A stretch of 44,961 nt of DNA from Prevotella sp. (GCA_022781445.1 JALETQ010000056.1:1-44961); one strand, 5' to 3'. Positions 1 to 9,803 are shown, counted from the stretch's first letter. Numbers and translations are program-made. The notes: generated by a model not told the origin, from the sequence alone.

Positions 1-54
1 CAGAAGGGGCAGCTGTTGCGACGTGGAGTCGGAAAATCCAAGGGAATCGGGCTA

Positions 55-2868
55 TCAGAGCTTCTGTTCGACTTCGACCTCGGTGAAGGTTTCGATGATA
101 TCGCCTTCCTGAAGGTCATTGAAATGAACGAGAGAGATACCGCACTCCATACCTGCAGGCACTTCTTTCACGTCGTCTTTATATCGTTTGAGCGCATCAA
201 TAGGCGCTGTATGAACCACGATACCGTCGCGAACCACGCGGCCTTTGTCCTTGCTGTGTACCTTTCCTTCGGTCACCAAAGCACCGGCAACCGTGCCGAC
301 CTTGGAGATCTTGAAGACTTGCTTGACCTCAACCTGACCCGTAATGATCTCTTTCTTGACCTTGTCGAGCATACCTTCCATCGCTGCTGTGATGTCATTG
401 ATGGCATCATAGATGATGGAATAGGTGTTGATTTCCACGCCTTCACGGTCGGCCAGCTTACGGGCATCAGACGAGGGACGCACTTGGAATCCCACAATCA
501 CGGCATCGGAAGCACTGGCGAGCATGACATCGTTTTCGGAAATCTGACCGACAGCCTTGTTGATGACATTGACCTGCACCTTCTCGGTGGAGAGCTTGAT
601 GAACGAATCCGACAAGGCCTCGATACTTCCGTCAGTGTCACCCTTAACGATGATGTTGAGTTCGTGGAACTCGCCGAGGGCAATGCGGTGAGAAATGTCA
701 TCGAGCGTAAAGGTCTTTTGGGTGCGCAGACCTTGCTCACGCTGCAGTTGCAGACGCTTGTTTGCCACATCGCGAGCCTCCTGTTCGGTATCCATCACGT
801 GGAAAGAGTCACCGGCTGTGGGTGCCCCGTTGAGACCCAAGACGATAACCGGCTCGGCAGGACCTGCCTTTTCGATGCGTTGGTTACGCTCGTTGAACAT
901 GGCTTTGATGCGTCCCCAGCTGGTTCCGGCAATCAGATTGTCGCCAATCTTGAGCGTTCCGTTTGAAATCAGGATGGTACTTACATAGCCACGGCCTTTG
1001 TCAAGACTCGATTCGATGACCGAACCGGTGGCTTTGCGGTTGGGGTTGGCCTTCAAATCAAGCATTTCGGCTTCGAGAAGGACTTTCTCAAGCAGCTCTT
1101 TGACACCCAGACCTTTCTTGGCCGAGATCTCCTGACATTGATACTTGCCTCCCCATTCCTCCACCAACAAGTTCATGTTGGCAAGGTCTTCACGTATTTT
1201 ATCGGGGTTCGCACCCGGTTTATCTATCTTGTTGATGGCGAAAACCATCGGAACATTGGCTGCCTGGGCGTGCGCAATCGCCTCTTTGGTAGTAGGCATG
1301 ACACTGTCGTCGGCGGCAATAATGATGATGGCGATGTCGGTTACCTGAGCACCACGGGCACGCATGGCGGTGAAAGCCTCATGACCCGGTGTGTCGAGGA
1401 AGGTGATTCGGCGGTCGTCTTCCAACTTGACGTTGTACGCACCGATATGTTGTGTGATGCCACCGGCCTCACCGGCAATCACATTAGTCTTGCGAATGTA
1501 GTCGAGCAGCGACGTTTTACCATGGTCGACATGACCCATGACCGTTACGATGGGAGCGCGACCGACGAGATCTGCCTCGTCATCGACTTCTTCGGTGATG
1601 GCTTCCTGCACTTCGGCACTGACATATTCGGTTTTGAAACCGAACTCGTCGGCAACGAGGTTAATGGTTTCGGCATCAAGACGCTGGTTGATTGACACCA
1701 TGATACCCACACTCATACAGGTACCGATGACCTCATTGACACCCACATTCATCATGGTTGCCAGTTCGCTGACGGTCACAAATTCGGTGAGTTTAAGCGT
1801 TTTGCTCTCCGCTCTGCGCTCTGCGCGTTCCTCCTGCATACGTTCATGGGCGGCATCGCGTTTCTCTTTGCGGTATTTGGCACCCTTCTTGTTCTGTCCT
1901 TTTGAGGTCAGACGAGCGAGCGTTTCCTTCACTCTGCGTGCCACATCTTCCTCGCTTACTTCAAGACTACGTTGCGGACGCTTCTTGTTTTTGTTCTTTT
2001 TGGGTTGATTCTTGGCAGCATTCGCCTGATGACTGTTCTGGTTTGCGGCGGCATTGATGTCCACTCGCTCTTTGTTGATACGGACTCTCTTCTTCTTCTC
2101 GGCGTTGTTTTGCGCCGCTTTTTCCACACGTTCTTTCTTGCGTTCCTCTTTACTTTTCTTCTTGGGACGTGTATTTTGATTGATTGAATCAAGATCGATT
2201 TTACCCAACACATTCACTTTCGGTCCCGGTTGGTTCTCGCTTTTGAGTGTAAACACTTTGGGCTCGGCGTTTACGGCAGGCTCGTCGGCAGGTTCTTTTT
2301 CGACCTTCACTTCGGCAGAAACGAGTGTCGGGGCTACTGTCGGTTTCACATCTTCTTGCGTTTCAACAACAGTTTTCTGTTCCATATCGGCACGAGTGGC
2401 CTCTGCCGGTTGGGTTTCGACCTGCACATCAGCAATGTCGGCAACCTTTTTCGATGCCGTACCAACAGGATTTTCAACTGTGTTTGTCACTTTATCTTCC
2501 ACGACAGATTCCTTTTCGGCAGTTTTCGGAGCTGTCGGTTTCTTGTTCAGCGCATCAAGATCTATCTTGCCCACTTGCTTGAATTGTTGTCGTTTGTTTT
2601 CGGGCAAGACCGCTTCAGCCTTGTCGGGCTGTTCGACCCGGATTGTTTTTTTCTCTTTAGGACGCTTTGAAAAGACTTTTTCAGCCTGACTTTTTTGTTC
2701 TTTATCCTGCTTGAATTCCTCAATCAAAGCCGCATGTTGCTTCTCGTTGATTTTGAAGTTCAAGTCGTTTTTCACTTCCCCCAAATCACTTTTCTTCTCA
2801 AGGAATTCAACTGCCGTTTGAAGACCTATGTTCAATTCACGTATTGCTCTGCCTAATCTTGTACTCAT
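55..2868 (-). CDS. infB: Translation initiation factor IF-2
   Basis: GTPase that positions initiator fMet-tRNA on the 30S subunit and promotes subunit joining. The 937-residue protein has an IF2_N-type segment at 1-52, a long Lys/Glu/Ala-rich low-complexity linker (about 55-330), a second IF2_N-like segment near 360-410, and a complete G domain: GHVDHGKT at 444-451 (G1), DTPGHEA at 492-498 (G3), NKID at 546-549 (G4) and SAK at 582-584 (G5). Domains II to IV follow to the C-terminus. The length suits Bacteroidetes IF-2, which have extended N-termini. It is the last gene of the rimP-nusA-infB order, 277 bases after nusA. The long plus-strand open frames opposite it are antisense shadows. Confidence 0.98.
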   Translation of the reverse strand: MSTRLGRAIRELNIGLQTAVEFLEKKSDLGEVKNDLNFKINEKQHAALIEEFKQDKEQKSQAEKVFSKRPKEKKTIRVEQPDKAEAVLPENKRQQFKQVGKIDLDALNKKPTAPKTAEKESVVEDKVTNTVENPVGTASKKVADIADVQVETQPAEATRADMEQKTVVETQEDVKPTVAPTLVSAEVKVEKEPADEPAVNAEPKVFTLKSENQPGPKVNVLGKIDLDSINQNTRPKKKSKEERKKERVEKAAQNNAEKKKRVRINKERVDINAAANQNSHQANAAKNQPKKNKNKKRPQRSLEVSEEDVARRVKETLARLTSKGQNKKGAKYRKEKRDAAHERMQEERAERRAESKTLKLTEFVTVSELATMMNVGVNEVIGTCMSVGIMVSINQRLDAETINLVADEFGFKTEYVSAEVQEAITEEVDDEADLVGRAPIVTVMGHVDHGKTSLLDYIRKTNVIAGEAGGITQHIGAYNVKLEDDRRITFLDTPGHEAFTAMRARGAQVTDIAIIIIAADDSVMPTTKEAIAHAQAANVPMVFAINKIDKPGANPDKIREDLANMNLLVEEWGGKYQCQEISAKKGLGVKELLEKVLLEAEMLDLKANPNRKATGSVIESSLDKGRGYVSTILISNGTLKIGDNLIAGTSWGRIKAMFNERNQRIEKAGPAEPVIVLGLNGAPTAGDSFHVMDTEQEARDVANKRLQLQREQGLRTQKTFTLDDISHRIALGEFHELNIIVKGDTDGSIEALSDSFIKLSTEKVQVNVINKAVGQISENDVMLASASDAVIVGFQVRPSSDARKLADREGVEINTYSIIYDAINDITAAMEGMLDKVKKEIITGQVEVKQVFKISKVGTVAGALVTEGKVHSKDKGRVVRDGIVVHTAPIDALKRYKDDVKEVPAGMECGISLVHFNDLQEGDIIETFTEVEVEQKL

Positions 2869-3145
2869 TCTTCTTCTTTTTATTGTACCGAAGGATTGCG
2901 GTCATTTCCTTCTTCTTTCTTTTTTCTTTTGGTGTATATTCCGTTTCGGTCTTTTCCGCCCCACGTCCTATACGCTGTTATTGTGATGGTGAAAGCCACG
3001 TTGTTGTCTTTCGCGCGTACCTATTATATACTGTTGTCACCTTGGGCGACGATGTTCCCTCTCCGATTCCCGTGGATTGTGACCCGCCCGACGGGCGATT
3101 GCCTCCCGGTTCGACAGGGGAGGACATCCCGACAGCCGAAAACCG
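2869..3145 (-). other. nusA-infB intergenic spacer with hairpins
   Basis: 277 non-coding bases inside the operon. Read on the minus strand, just after the nusA stop there is a CCTCCC-type hairpin (about 3104-3123) and the near-palindrome CGCCCGTCGGGCG (about 3087-3099). Neither is followed by a T tract, so I do not call a terminator. They could be a processing site or attenuator. The rest shows no convincing ORF or TAnnTTTG box. Confidence 0.4.
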
Positions 3146-4408
3146 TTATTCAAATTCGGCTTTGAGGATTCTCAAGACATTATCAACGGTCTCTTCTTCG
3201 AGGTCGGCTTTTTCAACAAGAAGTTCCCTCGGTGCCTTGATAACCGCTTTGGCGGTATCGAGACCGATGTTCTTCAACGCGTCAATAATCCAAGTATCGA
3301 TTTCATCGGCGAACTCATCGAGGTAGATATCTTCCTCGGCTTCGTCCTGATTCAGCTCTCTGAAGACGTCGATAGTGTATTCAGTCAGCATGGAAGCCAA
3401 CTTGATGTTCAGTCCGGAGCGACCGATGGCCAAGCTCACTTCTTCGGGTTTGAGGAACACTTCAGCCTTATGGTTTTCTTCATCCACATTCAAGCTCGAC
3501 ACCTTCGCGGGACTGAGGGCGCGCTGAATGAAAAGTTTGATATTGGAAGTGTAGTTGATGACATCGATATTTTCGTTGCAAAGTTCTCGGACGATGCCAT
3601 GAACACGGCTGCCTTTCACACCTACACAGGCACCCACCGGATCGATTCTGTCGTCATAACTCTCGACGGCCACCTTGGCTCTTTCGCCAGGCATGCGTGC
3701 AATTCGCTTGATGGAGATGAGTCCGTCGTTGATTTCGGGCACCTCGGCTTCGAGCAATCGTTGCAGAAAGACGGGACTTGTACGCGACAAGATAATCTTG
3801 GGATTATTGTTGGCGTTGTCCACTCGCAGGATGATGGCTCTCACAGTTTCGCCCTTGCGGTACTGATCTGCCGGGATCTGTTCGGACTTGGGCAGAATCA
3901 TCTCGTTGTTTTCGTCGTCTATGAGCAGCACTTCGCGTTTCCAAGTCTGATACACTTCGCCCGAAATAATCTGACCCACGCGGTCTTTATATTTATTGTA
4001 GAGAGCATCATGTTCCAACTCCAGCAGTTTGGAAGCCAATGTCTGTCTGAGGTTCAAGATGGCTCTTCGTCCGAATTTGGCAAAGTCCACGCTTTCGGTT
4101 AACTCCTCGCCCACTTCGTAATCGGGTTCGATTTTCTGTGCTTCCTCCAGCGCGATCTCCTTGTTTTCGTCCTGCACTTCTCCGTTGGGAACCACCATAC
4201 GGTTGCGATAGATTTCGAAGTCGCCTTTATCGGGGTTGACAATCACGTCGAAGTTCTCATCACTTCCGAAGAGTTTGGCGATGACGTTACGAAAACTTTC
4301 TTCAAGAACGCTCACCAAGGTGGTTCTGTCGATGTGCTTATTGTCTGTAAACTCCTTGAAGGTTTCAAACATATTGGGGGTTTCCTCTGCTGCTTTTCTT
4401 GCTGCCAT
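3146..4408 (-). CDS. nusA: Transcription termination/antitermination protein NusA
   Basis: RNA polymerase-binding factor that modulates pausing, intrinsic termination and antitermination. The 420-residue protein shows the N-terminal polymerase-binding domain (about 1-135), an S1 domain (about 142-208) and two KH domains with GVKG at 263-266 and GRSG at 329-332. It ends soon after KH2 and lacks the C-terminal acidic repeats of the E. coli protein, as in other Bacteroidetes. The start MAARKAAEE lies 77 bases after rimP. The order rimP-nusA-infB is widely conserved and supports the call. Confidence 0.97.
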   Translation of the reverse strand: MAARKAAEETPNMFETFKEFTDNKHIDRTTLVSVLEESFRNVIAKLFGSDENFDVIVNPDKGDFEIYRNRMVVPNGEVQDENKEIALEEAQKIEPDYEVGEELTESVDFAKFGRRAILNLRQTLASKLLELEHDALYNKYKDRVGQIISGEVYQTWKREVLLIDDENNEMILPKSEQIPADQYRKGETVRAIILRVDNANNNPKIILSRTSPVFLQRLLEAEVPEINDGLISIKRIARMPGERAKVAVESYDDRIDPVGACVGVKGSRVHGIVRELCNENIDVINYTSNIKLFIQRALSPAKVSSLNVDEENHKAEVFLKPEEVSLAIGRSGLNIKLASMLTEYTIDVFRELNQDEAEEDIYLDEFADEIDTWIIDALKNIGLDTAKAVIKAPRELLVEKADLEEETVDNVLRILKAEFE

Positions 4409-4485
4409 AGTTTTGTTCTGTTATGTCAATCAAAAGAGATGCGGTTCGTTTCTGTCGAAATGGGCACCACATCTTTCTGCTGTTG

Positions 4486-4953
4486 TTACTTGAAATTGAT
4501 GATATATTTTGTGTACTTGACGCTGTTCATGTTGAAGGTTTTGTCGACTTCCACCAATTTGGGTCGTTTCTTGCCTTCTTCTTTTTGTTTTTCCTTGACC
4601 GTGACGACGAAGTCTTGTCCGTCGACGGCTTTGAGGATGCCTTTCCATTTCAGTCCTCCGGCATCCACGACTTCCACTTCTTTACCGATGTGGTTGATGT
4701 ATTGTCGTTCCACTTTGAACGGCTGTCCGATGCCTGCCGAGCCTACTTCGAGTTCAAAATCCTCTTCATCGCGGTTGAGATTGCTTTCGAGATAGCGGCT
4801 CAGCGCCACGCAATCTTCAATCCAAACGCCGTCGGCATGGTCGATTTCGACCATGATGCGATTGTCGGGAGAACAAACAATGTCTACCAAGAAATACTCT
4901 TTGTCAGCCAACCAGCGGTCAACTATTTCTTTGACGATACTCTTTTCTATCAT
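4486..4953 (-). CDS. rimP: Ribosome maturation factor RimP
   Basis: Late assembly factor of the 30S ribosomal subunit (DUF150 / YhbC family). The 155-residue protein has the two-domain pattern: an N-terminal alpha/beta domain with the family segment around DNRIMVEIDHADGVWIEDC (roughly 29-47) and ELEVGSAGIGQPF (roughly 67-79), where the family usually has a VSSPG-type motif, then a C-terminal Sm-like barrel ending VKYTKYIINFK. It is the first gene of the rimP-nusA-infB transcription unit and has a leader of about 258 bases from a predicted promoter at 5216-5247. Confidence 0.93.
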   Translation of the reverse strand: MIEKSIVKEIVDRWLADKEYFLVDIVCSPDNRIMVEIDHADGVWIEDCVALSRYLESNLNRDEEDFELEVGSAGIGQPFKVERQYINHIGKEVEVVDAGGLKWKGILKAVDGQDFVVTVKEKQKEEGKKRPKLVEVDKTFNMNSVKYTKYIINFK

Positions 4954-5211
4954 ACTTTTTTATTTTTCCCTCATCGACGGAGTACGAACCTGCCGTCGGG
5001 ATGCCATGCGTCAGCATGGCCTTCATCGGCCACGCCTTCATTTCTTTTCGTCCGCAACTTTCGGAACACGTCCGAAAAATGGTTCCCGGAAGGGCGGAAG
5101 CGACGGTTTTCGTGCGCAAATCCGTCTGCCTTATCGACTTGTCGTTGTGCCGAAAAGATGCCTTATACGCGAAAGAGGAACTCTTGGAGGAGCCCCTCAT
5201 TCCACTGAACG
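4954..5211 (-). promoter_or_regulatory. Long structured leader of rimP-nusA-infB
   Basis: The predicted transcription start near 5211 leaves about 258 untranslated bases before the rimP ATG. On the minus strand it holds a perfect hairpin GCCATG/CATGGC (5003-5020, six-base loop) and a TTCGG/CCGAA-type hairpin near 5054-5072. No recognisable riboswitch class. Open frames on either strand here do not look protein-like. A role in controlling the operon is inference. Confidence 0.4.
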
Positions 5212-5215
5212 CCTG

Positions 5216-5247
5216 CAAATATACGCCTTTTATTTCGATTTCACAAG
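5216..5247 (-). promoter_or_regulatory. Predicted promoter of rimP operon
   Basis: On the minus strand: CTTG (5244-5247), 20 bases, TATATTTG (5216-5223). The -7 box matches the Bacteroidetes consensus TAnnTTTG fully and the -33 element matches TTTG at three of four positions. Confidence 0.6.
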
Positions 5248-5401
5248 CGTTCTGCCAATTTTGTTCGTCGTCAAAGAAGCTCAAACCCACGTCGGTCATT
5301 TGCATGCCAAGGTTCGCATTTCCTGCATATCGGATGGTTCTCTTTTGGCTGCGTATGCCTTTCGGTCATTTCCGATGACAGTTTACCTGTGGCAAAGATG
5401 C

Positions 5402-5438
5402 AGGAAGACCGGACACCACGAACGATGCCGGTCTTCCT
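5402..5438 (-). terminator. Hairpin downstream of acyl-CoA dehydrogenase
   Basis: Perfect 11-bp inverted repeat AGGAAGACCGG / CCGGTCTTCCT (5402-5412 and 5428-5438) with a 15-base loop, about 60 bases beyond the operon's stop codon. No strong T tract follows on the minus strand, so it may act as a 3' stabilising or Rho-assisted structure. Confidence 0.45.
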
Positions 5439-5452
5439 ATGTAGGGATATCA

Positions 5453-5484
5453 TACGGTTGCCGATGAACCATCGGCCTACCGTA
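5453..5484 (-). terminator. Interrupted hairpin just after the ETF operon stop
   Basis: Nested inverted repeats TACGG/CCGTA (5453-5457, 5480-5484) and CCGAT/ATCGG (5461-5465, 5471-5475) begin 12 bases after the acyl-CoA dehydrogenase stop. A second hairpin lies at 5402-5438, so the operon ends with two consecutive structures. Confidence 0.35.
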
Positions 5485-5495
5485 CAGAAGGTTTG

Positions 5496-7229
5496 TTATG
5501 CTTCCACTTCTTCTGTTTTCTCGTTGGCACGATAGAATGCAAGGTCTTCTGGAGTGCAACTCTGCACAAAAGCACTCTTGCCGATGACATTTTCTTCGGC
5601 CATGCGCACATACACTTTTGCCGACTTGGCAAAGAGTTCGGGTGCCCGGGTGGCATCATCGAGCAGCAACAACGCCATGATGATTTCGGTAGTCATGTCG
5701 TAAAGGCGACGTGCGAGATAGTCTTGCAACTCTTGGTTGTTGCTTTCTTTCACATATTCGACACTCTTGCGATAGCTTTCCACCATCTTCACCACCTTGT
5801 CTTTGAGGGGTTTCAGTTCGGGAGCCACTTCGGTTTCGAGCATTTCGCCGATGACCGAGAGGTAAGTTCCGTTGGTGATATAGCGGATGGCAGCCACCAC
5901 CTGCAGCTGTGTCGTTCCTTCATAGATGCTGAAGATGCGGGCATCGCGGTAGAGTCTTTGGCTCTTGTACTCCATGATGAAGCCCGAACCGCCGTGAATC
6001 TGGATGGCATCGTAGGCATTTTGATTGGCATATTCGGAGTTCATACCTTTGGCAAGCGGTGTGAAAGCATCTGCCAAACGGGTGTAGAGCTTCATTTCCT
6101 GACGCTCTTCGGGTGTGAGTTTGCGCTCCTTGGAAATGTCTTCGAGGGTTTTGTAGAGATCCACATAGCGTGCTGTCTGATAGAGGATGGAGCGTCCGGC
6201 ATCGATCTTGGCCTTCATTCTCGACAGCATATCGTACACGGCAGGGAAGTCGATGATGGTGGTATCAAACTGTTTGCGGTCTTTGGCATAGGCCAATCCT
6301 TCGGCATAAGCCGCCTGACTGACACCCACAGACTGTGCAGCGATGCCCAGACGAGCACCGTTCATCAGTGCCATGACGTATTTAATCAAGCCCATGCGTG
6401 TGCTTCCGCACAGTTCCACCTTGGCATTCTTGTAAACCAGCTCGCAGGTTGGCGAACCGTGAATACCCAGTTTGTGTTCAATGTGTCTCACTTCCACACC
6501 TCCGTCACGCTTGTCGTGGATGAACATGGACAGTCCGCGTCCGTCGCGAGTACCTTCCTCCGAACGAGCCAACACGAGATGGATGTCCGAATCACCGTTA
6601 GTGATGAAACGTTTCACGCCGTTGAGCCGCCAGCAGTTCTCCTTTTCGTCGAACGTAGCCTTGAGCATCACCCTTTGCAGGTCACTTCCCGCATCGGGTT
6701 CGGTGAGGTCCATTGACATCGTTTCGCCGGCACACACGCGCGGAATGTACTTCTGTCGCTGTTCTTCGTTACCAAATTCGTAGAGCGTTTCAATACAGTC
6801 TTGCAGCGACCAGATGTTCTGGAAGCCCGCATCGGCAGTCGAAACCATTTCCGATGCCATCGAATAGGGTGTAATGGGCAGGTTCAAGCCTCCGTATCGA
6901 CGGGGCATGGAGATGCCCCACAGTCCGGCTTTGCGTGTTGCTTCGAGATTTTCGAAGGTCTTGGAAGCATAGACCATGCGTCCGTTGACGAGGTGAGGAC
7001 CTTCCAAATCGACCGACTCGGCGTTGGGTTCGATGACATTGGCGGTGATGTCGCCCATGATTTCGAGCAGTTTGTCGTAGTTATCGAGTGCATCTTCGTA
7101 GTCGATGGGTGCATCAGGATAAGTATCCTTGTCTGCAAATCCGCGTTCTTTCAACTCCACGATGCGTTTCATCAGCGGATGTCTGAGGTAGAACGCCAAT
7201 TCGGGATGATCTGTATAATAGTTAGCCAT
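5496..7229 (-). CDS. Acyl-CoA dehydrogenase (long form)
   Basis: FAD flavoenzyme that forms the alpha-beta double bond in an acyl-CoA and passes electrons to ETF. The 577 residues exceed the ~380 of a standard enzyme, which fits the subgroup with an added C-terminal domain. Family features include the FAD/substrate segment with TEPDAGSD (about 175-182), IHGGSGF followed by RLYRDARIFSIYEGTTQ, in which Glu437 of IYEGT is at the usual catalytic-base position, and a helical C-terminal extension (about 450-577). It lies 3 bases after etfA, so ETF is almost certainly its partner. Substrate chain length cannot be read from sequence; short-chain oxidation or reduction is as likely as classical beta-oxidation in an anaerobe. 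Confidence 0.95.
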   Translation of the reverse strand: MANYYTDHPELAFYLRHPLMKRIVELKERGFADKDTYPDAPIDYEDALDNYDKLLEIMGDITANVIEPNAESVDLEGPHLVNGRMVYASKTFENLEATRKAGLWGISMPRRYGGLNLPITPYSMASEMVSTADAGFQNIWSLQDCIETLYEFGNEEQRQKYIPRVCAGETMSMDLTEPDAGSDLQRVMLKATFDEKENCWRLNGVKRFITNGDSDIHLVLARSEEGTRDGRGLSMFIHDKRDGGVEVRHIEHKLGIHGSPTCELVYKNAKVELCGSTRMGLIKYVMALMNGARLGIAAQSVGVSQAAYAEGLAYAKDRKQFDTTIIDFPAVYDMLSRMKAKIDAGRSILYQTARYVDLYKTLEDISKERKLTPEERQEMKLYTRLADAFTPLAKGMNSEYANQNAYDAIQIHGGSGFIMEYKSQRLYRDARIFSIYEGTTQLQVVAAIRYITNGTYLSVIGEMLETEVAPELKPLKDKVVKMVESYRKSVEYVKESNNQELQDYLARRLYDMTTEIIMALLLLDDATRAPELFAKSAKVYVRMAEENVIGKSAFVQSCTPEDLAFYRANEKTEEVEA

Positions 7230-7232
7230 AAC

Positions 7233-8255
7233 TTATTTGCTGTTTTGTTTGTAATACTTGATCAACTTCGGCAACACTTCTTCGACCGTACCGGTAATCA
7301 CATAGTCTGCAATTTTGTTGATGGGAGCGTCGGGATCGTTGTTAACGGATATGATGATGCCGCTGTCCTGCATACCGGAGATATGTTGAATCTGTCCGCT
7401 GATACCGCAGGCGAAGTACACTTTGGGATGAACGGTGACACCTGTCTGTCCGATTTGACGGTCGTTGTCGGCAAAGCCTGCATCGACGGCAGCCCTGCTG
7501 GCACCCACTTCGCCGTGGAGTTCCTTGGCAAGTTTGAAGAGGAGGTCGAAGTTTTCTTTCGAGCCCATGCCGTAACCGCCGGCAACCACGATGGGAGCAC
7601 CCTTGAGATTGTGCTTGGCAGCTTCGATGTGGCGGTCGATGACTTTCACGACGTACGACAATTCCGAAACGTAGTCGGCCACGTCGGGATACACCACTTC
7701 GCCTTTGTAGTTCTCGTCGAGCACTTCGCGCTGCATCACGCCCGAGCGCACCGTCGCCATTTGGGGACGGCAGTCGGGATTGACGATGGTCGCCACGATA
7801 TTGCCACCGAAGGCAGGACGAATCTGGTAAAGCAGGTTTTTGTAGACCTTCTTGTTCTTCTTGTCCTCGTAGTCACCGATTTCGAGCTGGGTGCAGTCGG
7901 CTGTCAGTCCGCTATGGAGCGACGACGACACACGGGGTCCGAGGTCTCGACCGATGACGGTGGCACCCATGAGACAGATTTGAGGCTTTTCGTCCTTGAA
8001 AAGTTTCACGAGAATGTCTGTATGGGGTGCGGAGGTGTAGGGGAAAAGTCCTTCGCCATCGAAGACAAAGAGCTTATCGACACCGTAAGGCAGTATTTGG
8101 TTTTCAACTTTTCCCTTGATGTCGGTACCGGCAACGACGGCATGGAGCTGAACGCCCAGCTCGTCGGCAAGTTTGCGTCCTTTGGTGAGCAATTCTTGCG
8201 ACACCTCGGCAACGGTACTTTTTTCTATTTCGATATATACAAATACGTTATCCAT
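7233..8255 (-). CDS. etfA: Electron transfer flavoprotein, alpha subunit
   Basis: Large subunit of the ETF heterodimer, which carries FAD and accepts electrons from the adjacent dehydrogenase. The 340-residue protein has an N-terminal alpha/beta domain (1-200) and the conserved C-terminal FAD domain with VAGGYGMGSKENF (about 224-236), VGASRAAVDAGF (about 248-259), GQTGVTVHPKVYFACGISG (about 267-285) and SVNNDPDAPI (about 302-311). Gene spacing is 4 bases from etfB and 3 bases to the dehydrogenase, so the three are co-transcribed. Whether this ETF is of the electron-bifurcating type cannot be decided by eye. Confidence 0.96.
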   Translation of the reverse strand: MDNVFVYIEIEKSTVAEVSQELLTKGRKLADELGVQLHAVVAGTDIKGKVENQILPYGVDKLFVFDGEGLFPYTSAPHTDILVKLFKDEKPQICLMGATVIGRDLGPRVSSSLHSGLTADCTQLEIGDYEDKKNKKVYKNLLYQIRPAFGGNIVATIVNPDCRPQMATVRSGVMQREVLDENYKGEVVYPDVADYVSELSYVVKVIDRHIEAAKHNLKGAPIVVAGGYGMGSKENFDLLFKLAKELHGEVGASRAAVDAGFADNDRQIGQTGVTVHPKVYFACGISGQIQHISGMQDSGIIISVNNDPDAPINKIADYVITGTVEEVLPKLIKYYKQNSK

Positions 8256-8259
8256 AGTC

Positions 8260-9129
8260 TTAGCCGATAATTTTGTCTTGGATTAGTTCTTTCATCATGC
8301 AGTCGATATCACCGTCCGATGCAGTGAGGCTCTTTGTTTCCTTGGCTTGGAAAACGATGTTCTGCACCGTTTTCACCTTGGTGGGCGAGCCGGCCAATCC
8401 GCATTGTTGGGGATCACCGTCAACATCGGCCACCGACCATTGGGTCAGTGTCAGATACGGACGTTGTTCGTAGAGTTCGGGATAACGCTCTTCACCGGTT
8501 CTTTCGAGCGGACAAGAGGCATGTTTGTATTTCATCACGAGTTTGGCGTTGCACGGACGGCAGGGAGCCGCACTGCCATTGACGGTCACGACCACCGGCA
8601 GCGGTGCTTCAACGGTTTCGCCACCGCCGTCGATGAAGCGGCGGATGGTAGCTTTTCCGTCTTCGATTTTCAGAATATCTTCAGCGTATGTCACCTGATT
8701 CAATCCGAGTTTTTGCGCCACCTGCGGTCCTACCTGTGCCGTATCACCGTCGATGGCCTGACGGCCACCGATGACAATATCAACATCGCCAATCTTCTTG
8801 ATGGCAGTAGCCAGCGCGTATGATGTGGCAAGGGTATCGGCACCGGCAAAAAGACGGTCGGTGAGCAACCAGCCCGTATCGGCTCCGCGATACAATCCTT
8901 GGCGAATGATTTCGCCGGCACGCGGCGGCCCCATGGTCAGGATGCCTACGGTAGAGCCGGGGTGCTGCTCCTTGAGACGCAGCGCCTGCTCGAGAGCATT
9001 CAAATCTTCGGGGTTGAAGATGGCAGGCAGGGCGGCACGGTTGACTGTGCCTTCGGCCGTCATGGCATCTTTACCCACGTTTCGGGTGTCGGGTACTTGC
9101 TTGGCAAGCACAACAATTTTCAATTTCAT
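8260..9129 (-). CDS. etfB: Electron transfer flavoprotein, beta subunit
   Basis: Small ETF subunit, which binds a nucleotide (AMP or a second FAD) and docks the dehydrogenase. The 289 residues begin MKLKIVVLAKQVPDT and carry INPEDLNALEQAL-type (FNPEDLNALEQAL, about 38-50), the ADT..LATSYALA segment and IDGDTAQVGPQVA (about 125-137), all typical of the family. It is the first gene of the operon, with a strong promoter 28 bases upstream. The length is somewhat above the ~250-260 of mitochondrial-type EtfB, as in anaerobes. Confidence 0.95.
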   Translation of the reverse strand: MKLKIVVLAKQVPDTRNVGKDAMTAEGTVNRAALPAIFNPEDLNALEQALRLKEQHPGSTVGILTMGPPRAGEIIRQGLYRGADTGWLLTDRLFAGADTLATSYALATAIKKIGDVDIVIGGRQAIDGDTAQVGPQVAQKLGLNQVTYAEDILKIEDGKATIRRFIDGGGETVEAPLPVVVTVNGSAAPCRPCNAKLVMKYKHASCPLERTGEERYPELYEQRPYLTLTQWSVADVDGDPQQCGLAGSPTKVKTVQNIVFQAKETKSLTASDGDIDCMMKELIQDKIIG

Positions 9130-9157
9130 ATTGCTATCTTACTAAGAGATTAGGCTG

Positions 9158-9189
9158 CAAAAGTACGTTTTTTTTTAGTTTACGACAAA
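9158..9189 (-). promoter_or_regulatory. Promoter of etfB-etfA-dehydrogenase operon
   Basis: On the minus strand TTTG (9186-9189), 20 bases including an A-rich run, then TACTTTTG (9158-9165). Both elements match the Bacteroidetes consensus exactly. The leader is about 24 bases. Confidence 0.75.
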
Positions 9190-9463
9190 TAAAGTCACCA
9201 AAATTGCACACTTTAGCTGTTTTTGTGCTTACTTTTGACATCTTGACATGACATATTATAATAGGTAATCTTACGGCCGAAGAAGGACAGATGCAGACGG
9301 TTTTATCGTCGTGTCTGCCTTTTCGTGCGCCACTCATCCCCAATCGGCCTTCATGAATGGTTGGAGCTTCGATCCTGCGTTTTGATGATCACCGGGGGTT
9401 CTGTGATTCTCGGGAAAGTGGTTTCGACGATTCCGGAACACATGACTTGCACGCCGGCAAAAC
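9190..9463. other. Intergenic region upstream of etfB promoter
   Basis: No convincing gene. The segment about 9342-9446 has ends vaguely like the 150-base inverted-repeat family seen elsewhere in the window (ATCGG..TCATGA at one side, CGGAA..CATGAC at the other), but the match is too weak to call a copy. Confidence 0.3.
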
Positions 9464-9544
9464 AAAACCTGCCCTTTCGGCTCGTCGTTCTTGCCCTTTT
9501 GAGCGATAAAACCTGCCCTTTTATAGCACAGAAGGGCAGGTTTT
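9464..9544. repeat. Four-unit 22-base-period repeat array, copy 1
   Basis: Four 15-base units begin at 9464, 9486, 9508 and 9530, exactly 22 bases apart, with 7-base spacers that differ. Units 1 and 3 are AAAACCTGCCCTTTC and AAAACCTGCCCTTTT, unit 2 is degenerate (ends TTGCCCTTTT), and unit 4 is the reverse complement type AGAAGGGCAGGTTTT. Units 3 and 4 form a 13-bp perfect hairpin. The same 81-base architecture occurs at 23442-23522 and 33512-33592. It is too short in unit and spacer to be CRISPR. Confidence 0.85.
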
Positions 9545-9790
9545 GGAATGCGTTTCCAACGAAACCATCAAACAGCTGATTGTCAATCAGACTGAAAAAC
9601 ACCGTCTATCCATGAACCATAACGATATGCCTGCCGGGAAAAGAAGCTGCGGGGAGATTCGGCACATAGAGGATTTACACACCGATGCCGTATCTTCGGG
9701 TGAAGTTTTCGGTCAAGACAGCCGACAACGATTTCGCGGCCGGTCGCCATTTTAGCGACGACGAAAGTGTTTCAACCCGACCAAAATGTG
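9545..9790. other. Intergenic region between array copy 1 and M16 peptidase gene
   Basis: No convincing gene or structured RNA seen. Short open frames here lack protein-like composition. The only recognisable signal is the -7 box at its right edge. Confidence 0.3.
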
Positions 9791-9798
9791 TACTTTTG
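9791..9798 (+). promoter_or_regulatory. -7 box of M16 peptidase gene, five bases from its ATG
   Basis: TACTTTTG matches TAnnTTTG exactly. The likely start codon begins at 9804, five bases after the box, about where transcription should start. The mRNA is therefore predicted to be leaderless or nearly so. The -33 element is poor (GTTT near 9769, spacer 18). Confidence 0.6.
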
Positions 9799-9803
9799 CA
9801 GTC

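Noticed and set aside
16..966. Plus-strand open frame opposite infB, and similar long frames at 5493-6716, 6801-8270, 20971-22185, 23767-24948, 29780-31144 and 41161-42375
   Set aside because: Each lies antisense to a gene with clear family motifs. The translations are rich in His/Val/Asp/Gly as expected of antisense frames in this GC range.
4853..5467. Possible genes between rimP and the ETF operon
   Set aside because: Frames on both strands overlap each other and lack protein-like composition; the region has a promoter, a leader and hairpins instead.
9786..9803. Upstream ATG of the M16 peptidase gene
   Set aside because: It lies upstream of and within the -7 box at 9791-9798, so it would not be in the transcript.
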